From a virus: a DNA stretch of 20,380 bases. Positions within the stretch are counted from its first letter, which is position 1. Each line of letters begins with the position of its first letter. The translations under genes and the position numbers were made by a program. The notes under the pieces were generated by a model. It was not told where the DNA came from, searched no databases, and saw only the letters and a program-made list of their open reading frames with translations. This document shows, one piece after another, positions 15,504 to 20,380 of this stretch. The stretch lies in the IMG/VR virus record IMGVR_UViG_3300032088_000119, positions 1 to 20,380 of that record. One strand, written 5' to 3'.

Positions 15504-15815
15504 TTACTTCTTACTCCCTACGGCATCTGCTGCAAAGAATGCAGACACAAGGACTGCGATTGAAGCAAAATAAGTTGGTGCTATGTCAGCAATTAAATTT
15601 GCTGCTTGATCTAATGCAAATAGAGAGGTTAAGAAAATTCCAAAAGGATAAAGTAATAATCCTCCTAAAGAAAACCAAGCCATTTTACGAATTGCATCGC
15701 GTTGAGCATCCTTGTCTTCAAGTTCTTTTCTCTTAAACTCGAGGTACATTGCCTGCTCTTCTGGAGTAACTTCTCCGTCTCCATTTGTATCTGCTGGATG
15801 AAACTTCTCTTCCAT
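15504..15815 (-). CDS. EF-hand plus two-TM membrane protein, holin candidate
   Basis: 103 aa. Residues 9-20 form a complete 12-residue EF-hand calcium loop (DTNGDGEVTPEE: Asp9, Asn11, Asp13, Glu15, Thr17, Glu20). A charged helix (20-43) and two hydrophobic segments (about 44-66, MAWFSLGGLLLYPFGIFL; about 78-96, APTYFASIAVLVSAFF) follow, with a Lys end. Small proteins with two TM segments beside a cell-wall or envelope peptidase are typical holins. The gene is one base downstream of a Cys-His-Asp peptidase and has GAGG five bases before its ATG. The calcium motif could make pore opening depend on calcium, but that is an inference. Confidence 0.72.
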   Translation of the reverse strand: MEEKFHPADTNGDGEVTPEEQAMYLEFKRKELEDKDAQRDAIRKMAWFSLGGLLLYPFGIFLTSLFALDQAANLIADIAPTYFASIAVLVSAFFAADAVGSKK

Positions 15816-15816
15816 G

Positions 15817-16221
15817 TTAGCCTCTCAGTTTTGCTATAAGCATCTTGATTGCTACCGTAGTGGGTAGGAATCTCCAAGGATGAAATCTGTGTCCGAGCTT
15901 TTCCATTTCTCGTTTGGAGACAAACTTTTTGCTCCAGTTATCAATATACAATTTACCAAACTTAAGTACAGCATGGCCACCTCCAGTGTGTGTGGTTACA
16001 AAACAAATTTTTGCTTTAAAAGTAAATAAATGTAACCAAAACTTAAGCCATGATTTTTCGCTAATTAAGTACAATACTGTAAGAGAGTAGTCTTCGCAAT
16101 CTCCAACATAAGGAGCTTCTTTCATTATTCTCCAATGATCAGACACTTTATACTGCTCTTTATCGTATTTATACTTCCATGTTTTATTAATATGAGATAC
16201 TTCTAAATCAAACACTACCAT
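15817..16221 (-). CDS. Transglutaminase-like Cys-His-Asp peptidase (LapG/BTLCP type)
   Basis: 134 aa with an apparent catalytic triad: Cys42 in VGDCEDYSLTVLYL, His83 in GGGHAVLKF and Asp94 in LYIDNW. This spacing and these motifs match the bacterial transglutaminase-like cysteine proteinase family, which includes LapG, the periplasmic protease that cuts LapA adhesins. No signal peptide is present, so it would need a holin or would act in the cytoplasm or virion. It directly precedes the two-TM EF-hand protein, which suggests a lysis or release pair. Other roles are possible: prohead processing, or cutting host surface adhesins after lysis. It overlaps the basic 102-aa gene by seven bases. Confidence 0.8.
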   Translation of the reverse strand: MVVFDLEVSHINKTWKYKYDKEQYKVSDHWRIMKEAPYVGDCEDYSLTVLYLISEKSWLKFWLHLFTFKAKICFVTTHTGGGHAVLKFGKLYIDNWSKKFVSKREMEKLGHRFHPWRFLPTTVAIKMLIAKLRG

Positions 16222-16523
16222 TTCACCTTATCGGCCCAATAAGCTGCGCTCATTTTACCCTTTGCGATATTCTTCGCATGACGAGCCTTGAAAGAAGCTC
16301 GCTTTTTTCTCATTGCTTCCGACTCGCCGGCCTTGGGCTTCCCTGCCGTCTTAGCTCCCTGCTGGCCGAAACGAATTGTTTTAATCTTAGTACCAACCTT
16401 AGCTACTACGATATGTGACTTCTTTGCATGACCGGGTGTGCGTTTAGGTTTATTAAACCCCGCTACCTTGGCTCTTTTTACTGCTGGATGTTTTTTCCTA
16501 ACGCTTTTTCTTTTTGCTGCCAC
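16215..16523 (-). CDS. Lys/Arg-rich small protein (102 aa), unknown
   Basis: A strongly basic protein starting MAAKRKSVRKKHP, with a central KSHIVVAKVGTKIKTIRFGQQG strand-rich segment. The C-terminal motif KKRASFKARHAKNIAKGKMS then YWADKVKW resembles small basic proteins I associate with marine phages; the family function is unknown. A TTG at 16541 extends the frame by six residues, but the GTG at 16523 has GAGG seven bases upstream and gives the same MAAKRK start as a neighbour gene. It overlaps the preceding gene by 26 bases. It is probably nucleic-acid binding by charge; packaged internal protein or nucleoid protein are both possible. Confidence 0.82.
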   Translation of the reverse strand: MAAKRKSVRKKHPAVKRAKVAGFNKPKRTPGHAKKSHIVVAKVGTKIKTIRFGQQGAKTAGKPKAGESEAMRKKRASFKARHAKNIAKGKMSAAYWADKVKW

Positions 16524-16788
16524 GTCTCTTCCTCTTCGCAAACGTACTTACGTTCGTTGGCTTGCCTCCTGAATTGCCGGCGGCTCTTTTACGACGAATT
16601 GCGGACTTTCTTTGTGCTGGAGTCATAGAAGCGGCTTTAGAAGCTGGGACACATTTTGGATATTTCTTTTTACCCGACTTACTTCTTCCGCATTTTTCGA
16701 AACCCCCGCCCTTTTTAGGACGGGAGATATCAACCCACTTTTCTCCAAACCACTTTGTTAATCCACCTGGTGGTTTTACTCCTGCCAT
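16498..16788 (-). CDS. Basic DUF5872-like protein (96 aa), unknown function
   Basis: A highly basic protein with the run KWVDISRPKKGGGFEKCGRS, then KYPKCVPASKAASMTPAQR and RKRAAGNSGGKPTNV. I recognise this pattern (W-D-I, C-G-R-S, Y-P-K-C, A-G-N-x-G-G-K-P-T) as a small domain found in marine phages and in giant DNA viruses of protists, which I recall as DUF5872; the name should be checked. Two cysteines (in KCGRS and PKCVP) may bind a metal. The C-terminal tail is almost pure Lys/Arg. It has a GGGAGA site five bases before the ATG. The function of the family is not known. Confidence 0.85.
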   Translation of the reverse strand: MAGVKPPGGLTKWFGEKWVDISRPKKGGGFEKCGRSKSGKKKYPKCVPASKAASMTPAQRKSAIRRKRAAGNSGGKPTNVSTFAKRKRRGSKKKKR

Positions 16789-16817
16789 TATAGTCTCCCG
16801 GACTAACGCTTAGAAGG

Positions 16818-16979
16818 TCACTTCTTCTTTTTACCTTTCTTTTTCATTAGTGCTTTTTGAAGTGCGGGTGGAAGTTTCTTTTGAGCAGCGGTTAAACCGC
16901 CCATAGACTTCTTTTTACCCTTTCCCTTTTTAGCTGGACGTCCTCTTTTCTTTCCGTAAGTTCCTTTACCTGCTGGCAT
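16818..16979 (-). CDS. 53-aa Lys/Arg-rich mini-protein
   Basis: A short frame starting MPAGKGTYGKKRGRPAKKGK and ending in a Lys tract, with a small hydrophobic helix between (GGLTAAQKKLPPALQKALM). The GRPAKK segment resembles an AT-hook (core RGRP), which binds the minor groove of AT-rich DNA. The ATG overlaps the TAA of the previous gene (TAATG), so translation is coupled. About 40% of the residues are Lys or Arg. It is likely a DNA- or RNA-binding accessory protein; function is unproven. Confidence 0.75.
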   Translation of the reverse strand: MPAGKGTYGKKRGRPAKKGKGKKKSMGGLTAAQKKLPPALQKALMKKKGKKKK

Positions 16980-17164
16980 TACTTGCTCCCCATGCGGTAT
17001 TTACCGCCCTTGGCTTTGTAAGTCTTTACAAGCCATCCATTCGCATAAGCTGAAGGATATACAGCAAATTTTCTCTTTGTCTGTGCCTTCACTCTTGCGT
17101 AAAGTTTTTTATTCGTCGGAACTGGCTTCTTCTTCGTCGACTTTCTCTTCCTCTTCGCCGCCAT
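16979..17164 (-). CDS. 61-aa basic small protein, unknown
   Basis: A basic N-terminus (MAAKRKRKSTKKKPVPTNKK) leads into a compact conserved-looking core (LYARVKAQTKRKF, YPSAYANGWLVKTYKAKGG). The A-Y-A-N-G-W-L-V-K-x-Y-K phrase is one I associate with small proteins of marine phages and giant viruses. An upstream ATG at 17179 adds MEKQI; I prefer 17164 because GGAG lies nine bases before it. It overlaps the acidic-tailed gene by 56 bases. Function is unknown; the charge suggests nucleic-acid contact. Confidence 0.8.
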   Translation of the reverse strand: MAAKRKRKSTKKKPVPTNKKLYARVKAQTKRKFAVYPSAYANGWLVKTYKAKGGKYRMGSK

Positions 17165-17321
17165 GATCTGCTTCTCCATACCAGTTAGCTCTGCTATCCT
17201 CTTGGAGCTTATTCAGCTTCTCGGTTCCGTTTTCGTAAGCCTCTGCCTCTTCTTTAGTTGCAAAGGCTTTTTTTCCTCGCTTTGGGTCGTGGGCGTACCA
17301 CATTCCTTTATTCTCAAACAT
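17109..17321 (-). CDS. 70-aa protein with acidic tail, unknown
   Basis: The N-terminal half (MFENKGMWYAHDPKRGKKAF then ATKEEAEAYENG) looks like a small folded domain. The last 20 residues are nearly all Glu, Asp and Ser (EEEEKVDEEEASSDE). The ATG at 17321 has GGAG eight bases upstream; a TTG one codon earlier is less likely. It overlaps the cysteine-rich gene by eight bases. It lies directly upstream of four strongly basic proteins, so the acidic tail might neutralise or chaperone them, as acidic tails do for histones (inference). Confidence 0.78.
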   Translation of the reverse strand: MFENKGMWYAHDPKRGKKAFATKEEAEAYENGTEKLNKLQEDSRANWYGEADHGGEEEEKVDEEEASSDE

Positions 17322-17427
17322 CAATTATCTCCTCGTCGCAAGCACAATCATAACAGACTTCGTTAATGCACTTTTCACAGTCTTTGCCACAATGACAGTC
17401 GTGGCCGCACTTTCTACATTTTCTCAT
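17314..17427 (-). CDS. 37-aa cysteine-rich, metallothionein-like or zinc-binding mini-protein
   Basis: Starts MRKCRKCGHDCHCGKDCEKC and holds nine Cys (4, 7, 11, 13, 17, 20, 25, 28, 30) and two His (9, 12) within 30 residues, ending in an acidic tail. The arrangement is CxxC, CxC, CxxC, CxxCxC. This density means metal binding, as in metallothioneins or a pair of zinc knuckles. The ATG at 17427 has GGAG six bases upstream; an ATG four codons earlier (MEKV) is possible. It is the first gene after the strongest promoter in the window (P1), so it should be made in quantity. I do not recognise the family. Possible roles are metal buffering, zinc supply to the HNH enzyme or redox protection. Confidence 0.78.
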   Translation of the reverse strand: MRKCRKCGHDCHCGKDCEKCINEVCYDCACDEEIIDV

Positions 17428-17465
17428 AACTTTCTCCATGCAGTACTGTGCTGAATATAAATTAT

Positions 17466-17494
17466 ATTATAGAGCACATTGATTAAAATGTCAA
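17466..17494 (-). promoter_or_regulatory. Consensus sigma70 promoter P1 (TTGACA-N17-TATAAT)
   Basis: A perfect -35 (17489-17494) and perfect -10 (17466-17471) lie 17 bases apart on the minus strand. The upstream element ACCTAGTTAAAAAAATTTC (17495-17513) matches those of P2 and P3, and its first bases overlap the stop codon of the 37-aa membrane protein. The transcript start is expected near 17459, giving a leader of about 30 bases with a Shine-Dalgarno before the cysteine-rich gene. The AT-rich upstream block may act as an UP element. Confidence 0.92.
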
Positions 17495-17512
17495 GAAATT
17501 TTTTTAACTAGG

Positions 17513-17626
17513 TTATAAATAGATGAGAAGCCCTAAGACTAATCCCACATTAAAGCCTACAGAGCATACAAATATAAAGTCTCGTTTAAAACTTCTTCTC
17601 TCAAAGATCTCCTCCTTTTCTACCAT
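17513..17626 (-). CDS. 37-aa single-span membrane peptide
   Basis: Starts MVEKEEIFERRSFKRDFIFV, followed by a hydrophobic span (about residues 17-37: FIFVCSVGFNVGLVLGLLIY). A charged N-terminus then a C-terminal TM segment suggests a small inner-membrane protein with a cytoplasmic N-terminus. Its ATG overlaps the TAA of the coiled-coil gene (TAATG), so the two are coupled. Size and topology would fit a pinholin-like or antiholin-like partner, or a subunit of the envelope block; neither is shown. No terminator follows before promoter P1. Confidence 0.7.
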   Translation of the reverse strand: MVEKEEIFERRSFKRDFIFVCSVGFNVGLVLGLLIYL

Positions 17627-18105
17627 TAGTCTGCAAGAGGATTATCGAGCGCCTTTTGTAATTTATCTTCTAGGTCTGTCTCAAGCTTGTCCATTTTACC
17701 GTCTATACGGTCTTCAAGATCTCGCATTGTGTCCCTAACGTCTTTCTCAGTTTCTCGAGTAAGAGAAGAGACTTCTCGTAGCCTTTCATCAATATCTTCT
17801 TGAATGTCTTTTACGCGATTAGAAGCATTGTCTGATACTCGTTCTATACGCGTAATGTCATCCTTGAGACTGTTTTTAATGTCTCTTGTGTAATCTATGG
17901 CTTCATCAAGCTTGGTTTCAATCACAGCATTTCGAGCATCTATAGCGGACACATCGATATTCTGAACAATTTCTCGCATATCCATGTAGTCTTTATAAAA
18001 CTCAAATCCTGCCCAAGAGGCGCCGCCCAACGTAGAAAGAGCAGTTAATATTACTGCCATCTTCCCACCTTTAAATGTCATTCCTGCAAATTCAAACTCC
18101 GCCAT
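17626..18105 (-). CDS. Membrane-anchored coiled-coil protein
   Basis: 159 aa. One hydrophobic segment (about residues 15-32: KMAVILTALSTLGGASWAGF) is followed by about 120 residues of charged heptad-like sequence (TRDIKNSLKDDITRIERVSD, RDTMRDLEDRIDGKMDKLET) that should form a long coiled coil. The N-terminus (MAEFEFAGMTFKGG) lacks a signal-cleavage site, so the segment is probably an anchor. The ATG directly follows the TAA of the previous gene. Candidates are an i-spanin-like rod across the periplasm or a holin-associated protein, given the nearby lysis-like genes. The length is on the long side for a spanin. Role unproven. Confidence 0.75.
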   Translation of the reverse strand: MAEFEFAGMTFKGGKMAVILTALSTLGGASWAGFEFYKDYMDMREIVQNIDVSAIDARNAVIETKLDEAIDYTRDIKNSLKDDITRIERVSDNASNRVKDIQEDIDERLREVSSLTRETEKDVRDTMRDLEDRIDGKMDKLETDLEDKLQKALDNPLAD

Positions 18106-18549
18106 TTACTTATCATTTTCAAACTGAAGCGCTCTGAGGTTTTGTACCTCTGCTTTCAGCCTTTGCACTTCTAGCCTTTCTCTTTCTAAAGCTAGTTTGT
18201 ACAGAGTGTTACAGTTAATTCGCTCCTTGGGTTTATCAAGAGGTATCGTGATTCGAGCGTACACTCCTACATCAGAACCTCCGCCCCCGTTATAAGTAGG
18301 GGACAATTGATTATAGTCTGATTCATCTAAAATTCCCAATACTCCAAACTCAAGGTTTGTCGAAGAGCCTATAGCGTTCGAACAGTCCATGTCTCCATGA
18401 CGAAATCGATCCGACTGATAGCTCTGCGGAGCTTGGGGCATTTGCAAATTTACAGACTGTCCATAAACACTTGGCGCAAACAGTAATAAAAAACTTAAAA
18501 ATACCCAGGCTGTAATGCCTAGTCCTATGTATACTTTTCTTCCTTTCAC
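18106..18549 (-). CDS. Exported protein with C-terminal coiled coil (147 aa), unknown
   Basis: A signal peptide (basic MKGRKV, hydrophobic core ending FLSFLLLFAPSVYG, predicted cut before QS) leads into a Gln/Pro/Ser-rich segment. A strand-rich middle follows (NLEFGVLGILDES, then a GGGGS loop and VGVYARITIPLDKP) and a C-terminal helix of Leu/Glu/Arg heptads (LYKLALERERLEVQRLKAEV). Two Cys (in DMDCSN and INCNTL) could pair in the periplasm. The GTG at 18549 has GAGG six bases before it. A GTG at 18561, overlapping the previous stop as GTGA, is the alternative and adds four residues. Family not recognised. Confidence 0.75.
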   Translation of the reverse strand: MKGRKVYIGLGITAWVFLSFLLLFAPSVYGQSVNLQMPQAPQSYQSDRFRHGDMDCSNAIGSSTNLEFGVLGILDESDYNQLSPTYNGGGGSDVGVYARITIPLDKPKERINCNTLYKLALERERLEVQRLKAEVQNLRALQFENDK

Positions 18550-18557
18550 GGAAGACC

Positions 18558-18938
18558 TCACTTAATTTTTGAACAAACCTTAGATGATATCACACTCTTT
18601 TGTGGGTTACCCGCTTCTAACATAGATCTAGTACATATATACGTAGCTTTAGCATCAAAGGGGATAAAGATCTCGATATCCTTTCTTTCCATATATTTTA
18701 ATCTAAACGTTCGCTCGTTGGTTATGAAAGGTACCGGATTCCATTCGGAATCAGTTACCTCTACTTTATAATACTCGACATCTACTCTTCCATTCCACAT
18801 TTTTACTGTTGTTTGATAAACATTTGGAACGTATGATTGTTCGAGTTTCGGATATGTTGGCAAAAGCTCATGGGCCCAAAGGGACCCACTCGCTGCCAAC
18901 AGGAAAAATACTACAAAACATTTTAAAGTGGAATGCAC
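18558..18938 (-). CDS. Exported beta-rich protein, faintly pilus-chaperone-like
   Basis: 126 aa with a clear signal peptide (HSTLK, then CFVVFFLLAASGSLWA, cut before HELL). The mature part is strand-rich: YQTTVKMWNGRVDVEYYKVEV, then WNPVPFITNERTFRLKYMER and KDIEIFIPF. The phrase PFITNERTFRLKYMERKDIE is reminiscent of the N-terminal Ig domain of pilus chaperones (a Pro-Phe strand then a Phe-Arg-Leu strand), but the protein is only half their length and lacks a second domain. Cys in TYICTRS and SKVCSK may pair. The GTG start has GGAGG four bases upstream and overlaps the previous gene by 16 bases. Function is unknown. Confidence 0.7.
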   Translation of the reverse strand: MHSTLKCFVVFFLLAASGSLWAHELLPTYPKLEQSYVPNVYQTTVKMWNGRVDVEYYKVEVTDSEWNPVPFITNERTFRLKYMERKDIEIFIPFDAKATYICTRSMLEAGNPQKSVISSKVCSKIK

Positions 18939-19420
18939 TCAGCCTCCACTACAGCAGTGTATGTTCCTGCTGGAAAAGATTTTGTAGAACCGTAATCTGC
19001 TGTAGAAGCCACCGTAAACCAGGTACTACCAGAAACAGTTAATTCATATTCGTGTGAATTATTGTATTCGACTTTATTCGTATCATAATCTGACATATTA
19101 GTGTCAGATACTTCAGAAACTGTTACATCCCCAGTCCAGTTAACTACGTCGTCGAGAGAAGGTGCTGAACTAAACTCAACGGGATGATCGATCACAGCTT
19201 TATAATAGTCTGCAACCAATACATCATAACGAATAATAGGCTTTACTCCACCTGATGTAGGTGTTGTAGTAAGTTGGTAAGGATTAGGGTTACCATATAC
19301 TCCTGGTGTTTCAGATATAATAATACACTTAGAATCTACGTTACCGATAATCTCTGTACTTGCGAAGGCGCCTGTTGCTAGTAAAGATGTTGCAAGGGGC
19401 ACGATTAATTTATACATCAT
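18923..19420 (-). CDS. Exported beta-rich protein, faintly pilin-like
   Basis: 165 aa with a signal peptide (MMYKLIVPLATSLLATGAFA, cut before STEI). The mature part is Thr/Ser/Val-rich and predicted all-beta (TGDVTVSEVSD, HEYELTVSGSTWFTVAS). It ends in an alternating strand AGTYTAVVEAECIPL. Two Cys (32 and 162) lie at the two ends of the mature protein, as in pilins held by one disulfide. An AGGAGA site lies four bases before the ATG and the start overlaps the preceding stop (ATGATG). Pilin-like, tail-fibre-like and surface-decoration roles are all possible. Confidence 0.72.
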   Translation of the reverse strand: MMYKLIVPLATSLLATGAFASTEIIGNVDSKCIIISETPGVYGNPNPYQLTTTPTSGGVKPIIRYDVLVADYYKAVIDHPVEFSSAPSLDDVVNWTGDVTVSEVSDTNMSDYDTNKVEYNNSHEYELTVSGSTWFTVASTADYGSTKSFPAGTYTAVVEAECIPL

Positions 19421-20286
19421 TTCGTCTCCTGTTGGTTTAACTCATATTGAGCGTTAACCATCTGCTGGTGAAGAAGCTGTTGGGCGAGATTACTTCTTCT
19501 AGCCTTTCTGTTGTCTTGTATATTCCCGCCATCCAAGATCAAACTTTCTAAATATTCTCCGCCCTCTATGGTACTATAATACGTTGTGGGGAGAACTTTA
19601 GATGTTAAAGCCAAAGCAAGTGCTTCAGCCACTGGGTCTACTAGGCCTGGGTTATTACCATCTCCTAGTAGGGTCTCGAGAGCGTCTTGCACAGCATTTT
19701 CTCGTTGTCGTCTCTTACGATCTTCCTCTTCTTGCTCTTGGTCGATCTGTGCCTTTTGCTCTAATTGTTCCAGTACAAGATCGTCTTGTAAAGGATCGTA
19801 TATATCAATTTCTGGAATTTCGATCGGCTCTTCATAGCCGGGACAGCTTGGATCCGATTGTGGATCAAAACAAGTATCATATTTGTAGGTATAAATTACG
19901 GAGGGGTCTACTACGGAGCCTTCTCCATCTATCTCAATGGAGCCAGGGCCCCAGAGGGTTGCAGAGAGGTTAGGAAAAACAAAAGACTTATTTATAGTAT
20001 TACCTGGAAGTCCTGACCAGTCATCTGCATTTCGAAAAACGTAACCATTGCCGTCTGCGTATTCATTTTGTACATAAACAATCATGTCCGTTTCTGGATC
20101 TTTGACTGCGGTGTACTGGTATACTAAGCCGTTTACTTCTAGTCCTGCTTGTTGGGGTAATATGTTTGTCATCACCCAGTTCAGTCCTATCTGAGCTGCA
20201 TTATTTGTTGAGCCGTAAACTTCCTCAGAGGAGGAGTAAGAGGGCCACAACAGCAACAATGCTACTGCCCATGAGAGTTTTTTCAT
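19417..20286 (-). CDS. Exported protein with Gln/Glu-rich helix (289 aa), unknown
   Basis: A signal peptide (MKKLSWAVALLLLWPSYSSS, cut near SEE) is followed by a beta-type region (about 22-135), with a small Cys pair in YDTCFDPQSDPSCPGYEEP. A charged helix (LEQLEQKAQIDQEQEEEDRK) comes next. The end is Gln/Asn-rich (AQQLLHQQMVNAQYELNQQE). The ATG at 20286 is chosen; a GTG one codon earlier is also well placed after AGGAG. The first 62 bases are also the end of the upstream gene in another frame. I recall similar proteins with the CFDP-SDPSCPGY stretch in uncultured marine phages; no function is known to me. It heads the exported block. Confidence 0.75.
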   Translation of the reverse strand: MKKLSWAVALLLLWPSYSSSEEVYGSTNNAAQIGLNWVMTNILPQQAGLEVNGLVYQYTAVKDPETDMIVYVQNEYADGNGYVFRNADDWSGLPGNTINKSFVFPNLSATLWGPGSIEIDGEGSVVDPSVIYTYKYDTCFDPQSDPSCPGYEEPIEIPEIDIYDPLQDDLVLEQLEQKAQIDQEQEEEDRKRRQRENAVQDALETLLGDGNNPGLVDPVAEALALALTSKVLPTTYYSTIEGGEYLESLILDGGNIQDNRKARRSNLAQQLLHQQMVNAQYELNQQETK

Positions 20287-20380
20287 CACTTGTGAACTCC
20301 TTCTTCTCTTCTTCGAGAGGCTCAGGTTCGGAATCAGTATCTACTTCCCAAGCTGCTCTTGCTTCTGCTCCAATTAATCC
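20225..20380 (-). CDS. C-terminal part of an unknown gene ending in a hydrophobic segment
   Basis: An open frame enters from the right edge and ends with TGA at 20225 (51 residues visible). It reads GLIGAEARAAWEVDTDSEPE, then an acidic/basic stretch (LEEEKKEFTSDEK) and a C-terminal hydrophobic run (SIVAVVALLLLL). The TGA lies inside the signal-peptide coding region of the next gene, giving a 62-base overlap in different frames. The protein could be a tail-anchored membrane protein. Too little is visible to name it. Confidence 0.55.
   Translation of the reverse strand, partial: GLIGAEARAAWEVDTDSEPEPLEEEKKEFTSDEKTLMGSSIVAVVALLLLL

Noticed and set aside
1-20380. tRNA genes, CRISPR arrays, insertion sequences, integrase and attachment sites
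   Set aside because: No cloverleaf-like gaps, spaced repeats, transposase or recombinase motifs were seen; intergenic space is too small and fully explained by promoters, terminators and leaders.

Overview
This window is a late-gene (structural and packaging) region of a tailed double-stranded DNA phage. Every gene I can support lies on the minus strand, so transcription runs from the right end to the left end. The set is terminase large subunit, HNH nuclease, portal, an HK97-type protease fused to the major capsid protein, three connector/completion proteins, two tail-tube-like proteins, a G/GT-type tail assembly chaperone pair and a tape measure of more than 1,480 residues. No sheath gene is seen, so a long non-contractile (siphovirus-type) tail is most likely. 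The DNA looks AT-leaning, with Shine-Dalgarno sites and sigma70-consensus promoters, which fits a Gram-negative bacterial host. Several small accessory proteins are of types I associate with marine phages; that origin is an inference from memory, not a search result.

Layout in transcription order. (1) About 20380-17513: an envelope block. It holds a partial gene ending in a hydrophobic segment, four consecutive proteins with signal peptides (289, 165, 126 and 147 aa), a membrane-anchored coiled-coil protein and a 37-aa membrane peptide. (2) A perfect TTGACA-N17-TATAAT promoter (17466-17494) starts a run of very small proteins: a 37-aa nine-cysteine protein, an acidic-tailed protein and four Lys/Arg-rich proteins. 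These are followed by a transglutaminase-like Cys-His-Asp peptidase, an EF-hand plus two-TM holin candidate, a 53-aa protein and the terminase. (3) A second promoter (13984-14012) drives HNH, portal, a proline-rich protein and protease-capsid. A hairpin terminator with a GCAA loop follows the capsid gene. (4) Connectors, tail terminator and the first tail-tube gene follow, ending at a strong UUCG-loop terminator. (5) A third promoter (6175-6203) drives the second tail-tube-like gene, the chaperone pair and the tape measure, which runs off the left end.

The most notable points are these. The three promoters share an upstream element, ACC(TA)GTTAAAAA, 18-19 bases before the -35 box. A strong internal ribosome site inside the protease-capsid fusion would yield free capsid protein. 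The chaperone overlap needs a +1 or -2 shift rather than the usual -1. There is a cysteine-rich/acidic/basic mini-protein operon, a likely lysis pair built from a LapG-like peptidase and an EF-hand membrane protein, and a cassette of exported proteins, two of which look faintly pilin- and chaperone-like.

No tRNA, CRISPR array, integrase or insertion sequence was found. No intergenic gap exceeds 300 bases. Several starts were moved to internal codons with better Shine-Dalgarno sites, as noted in the entries.
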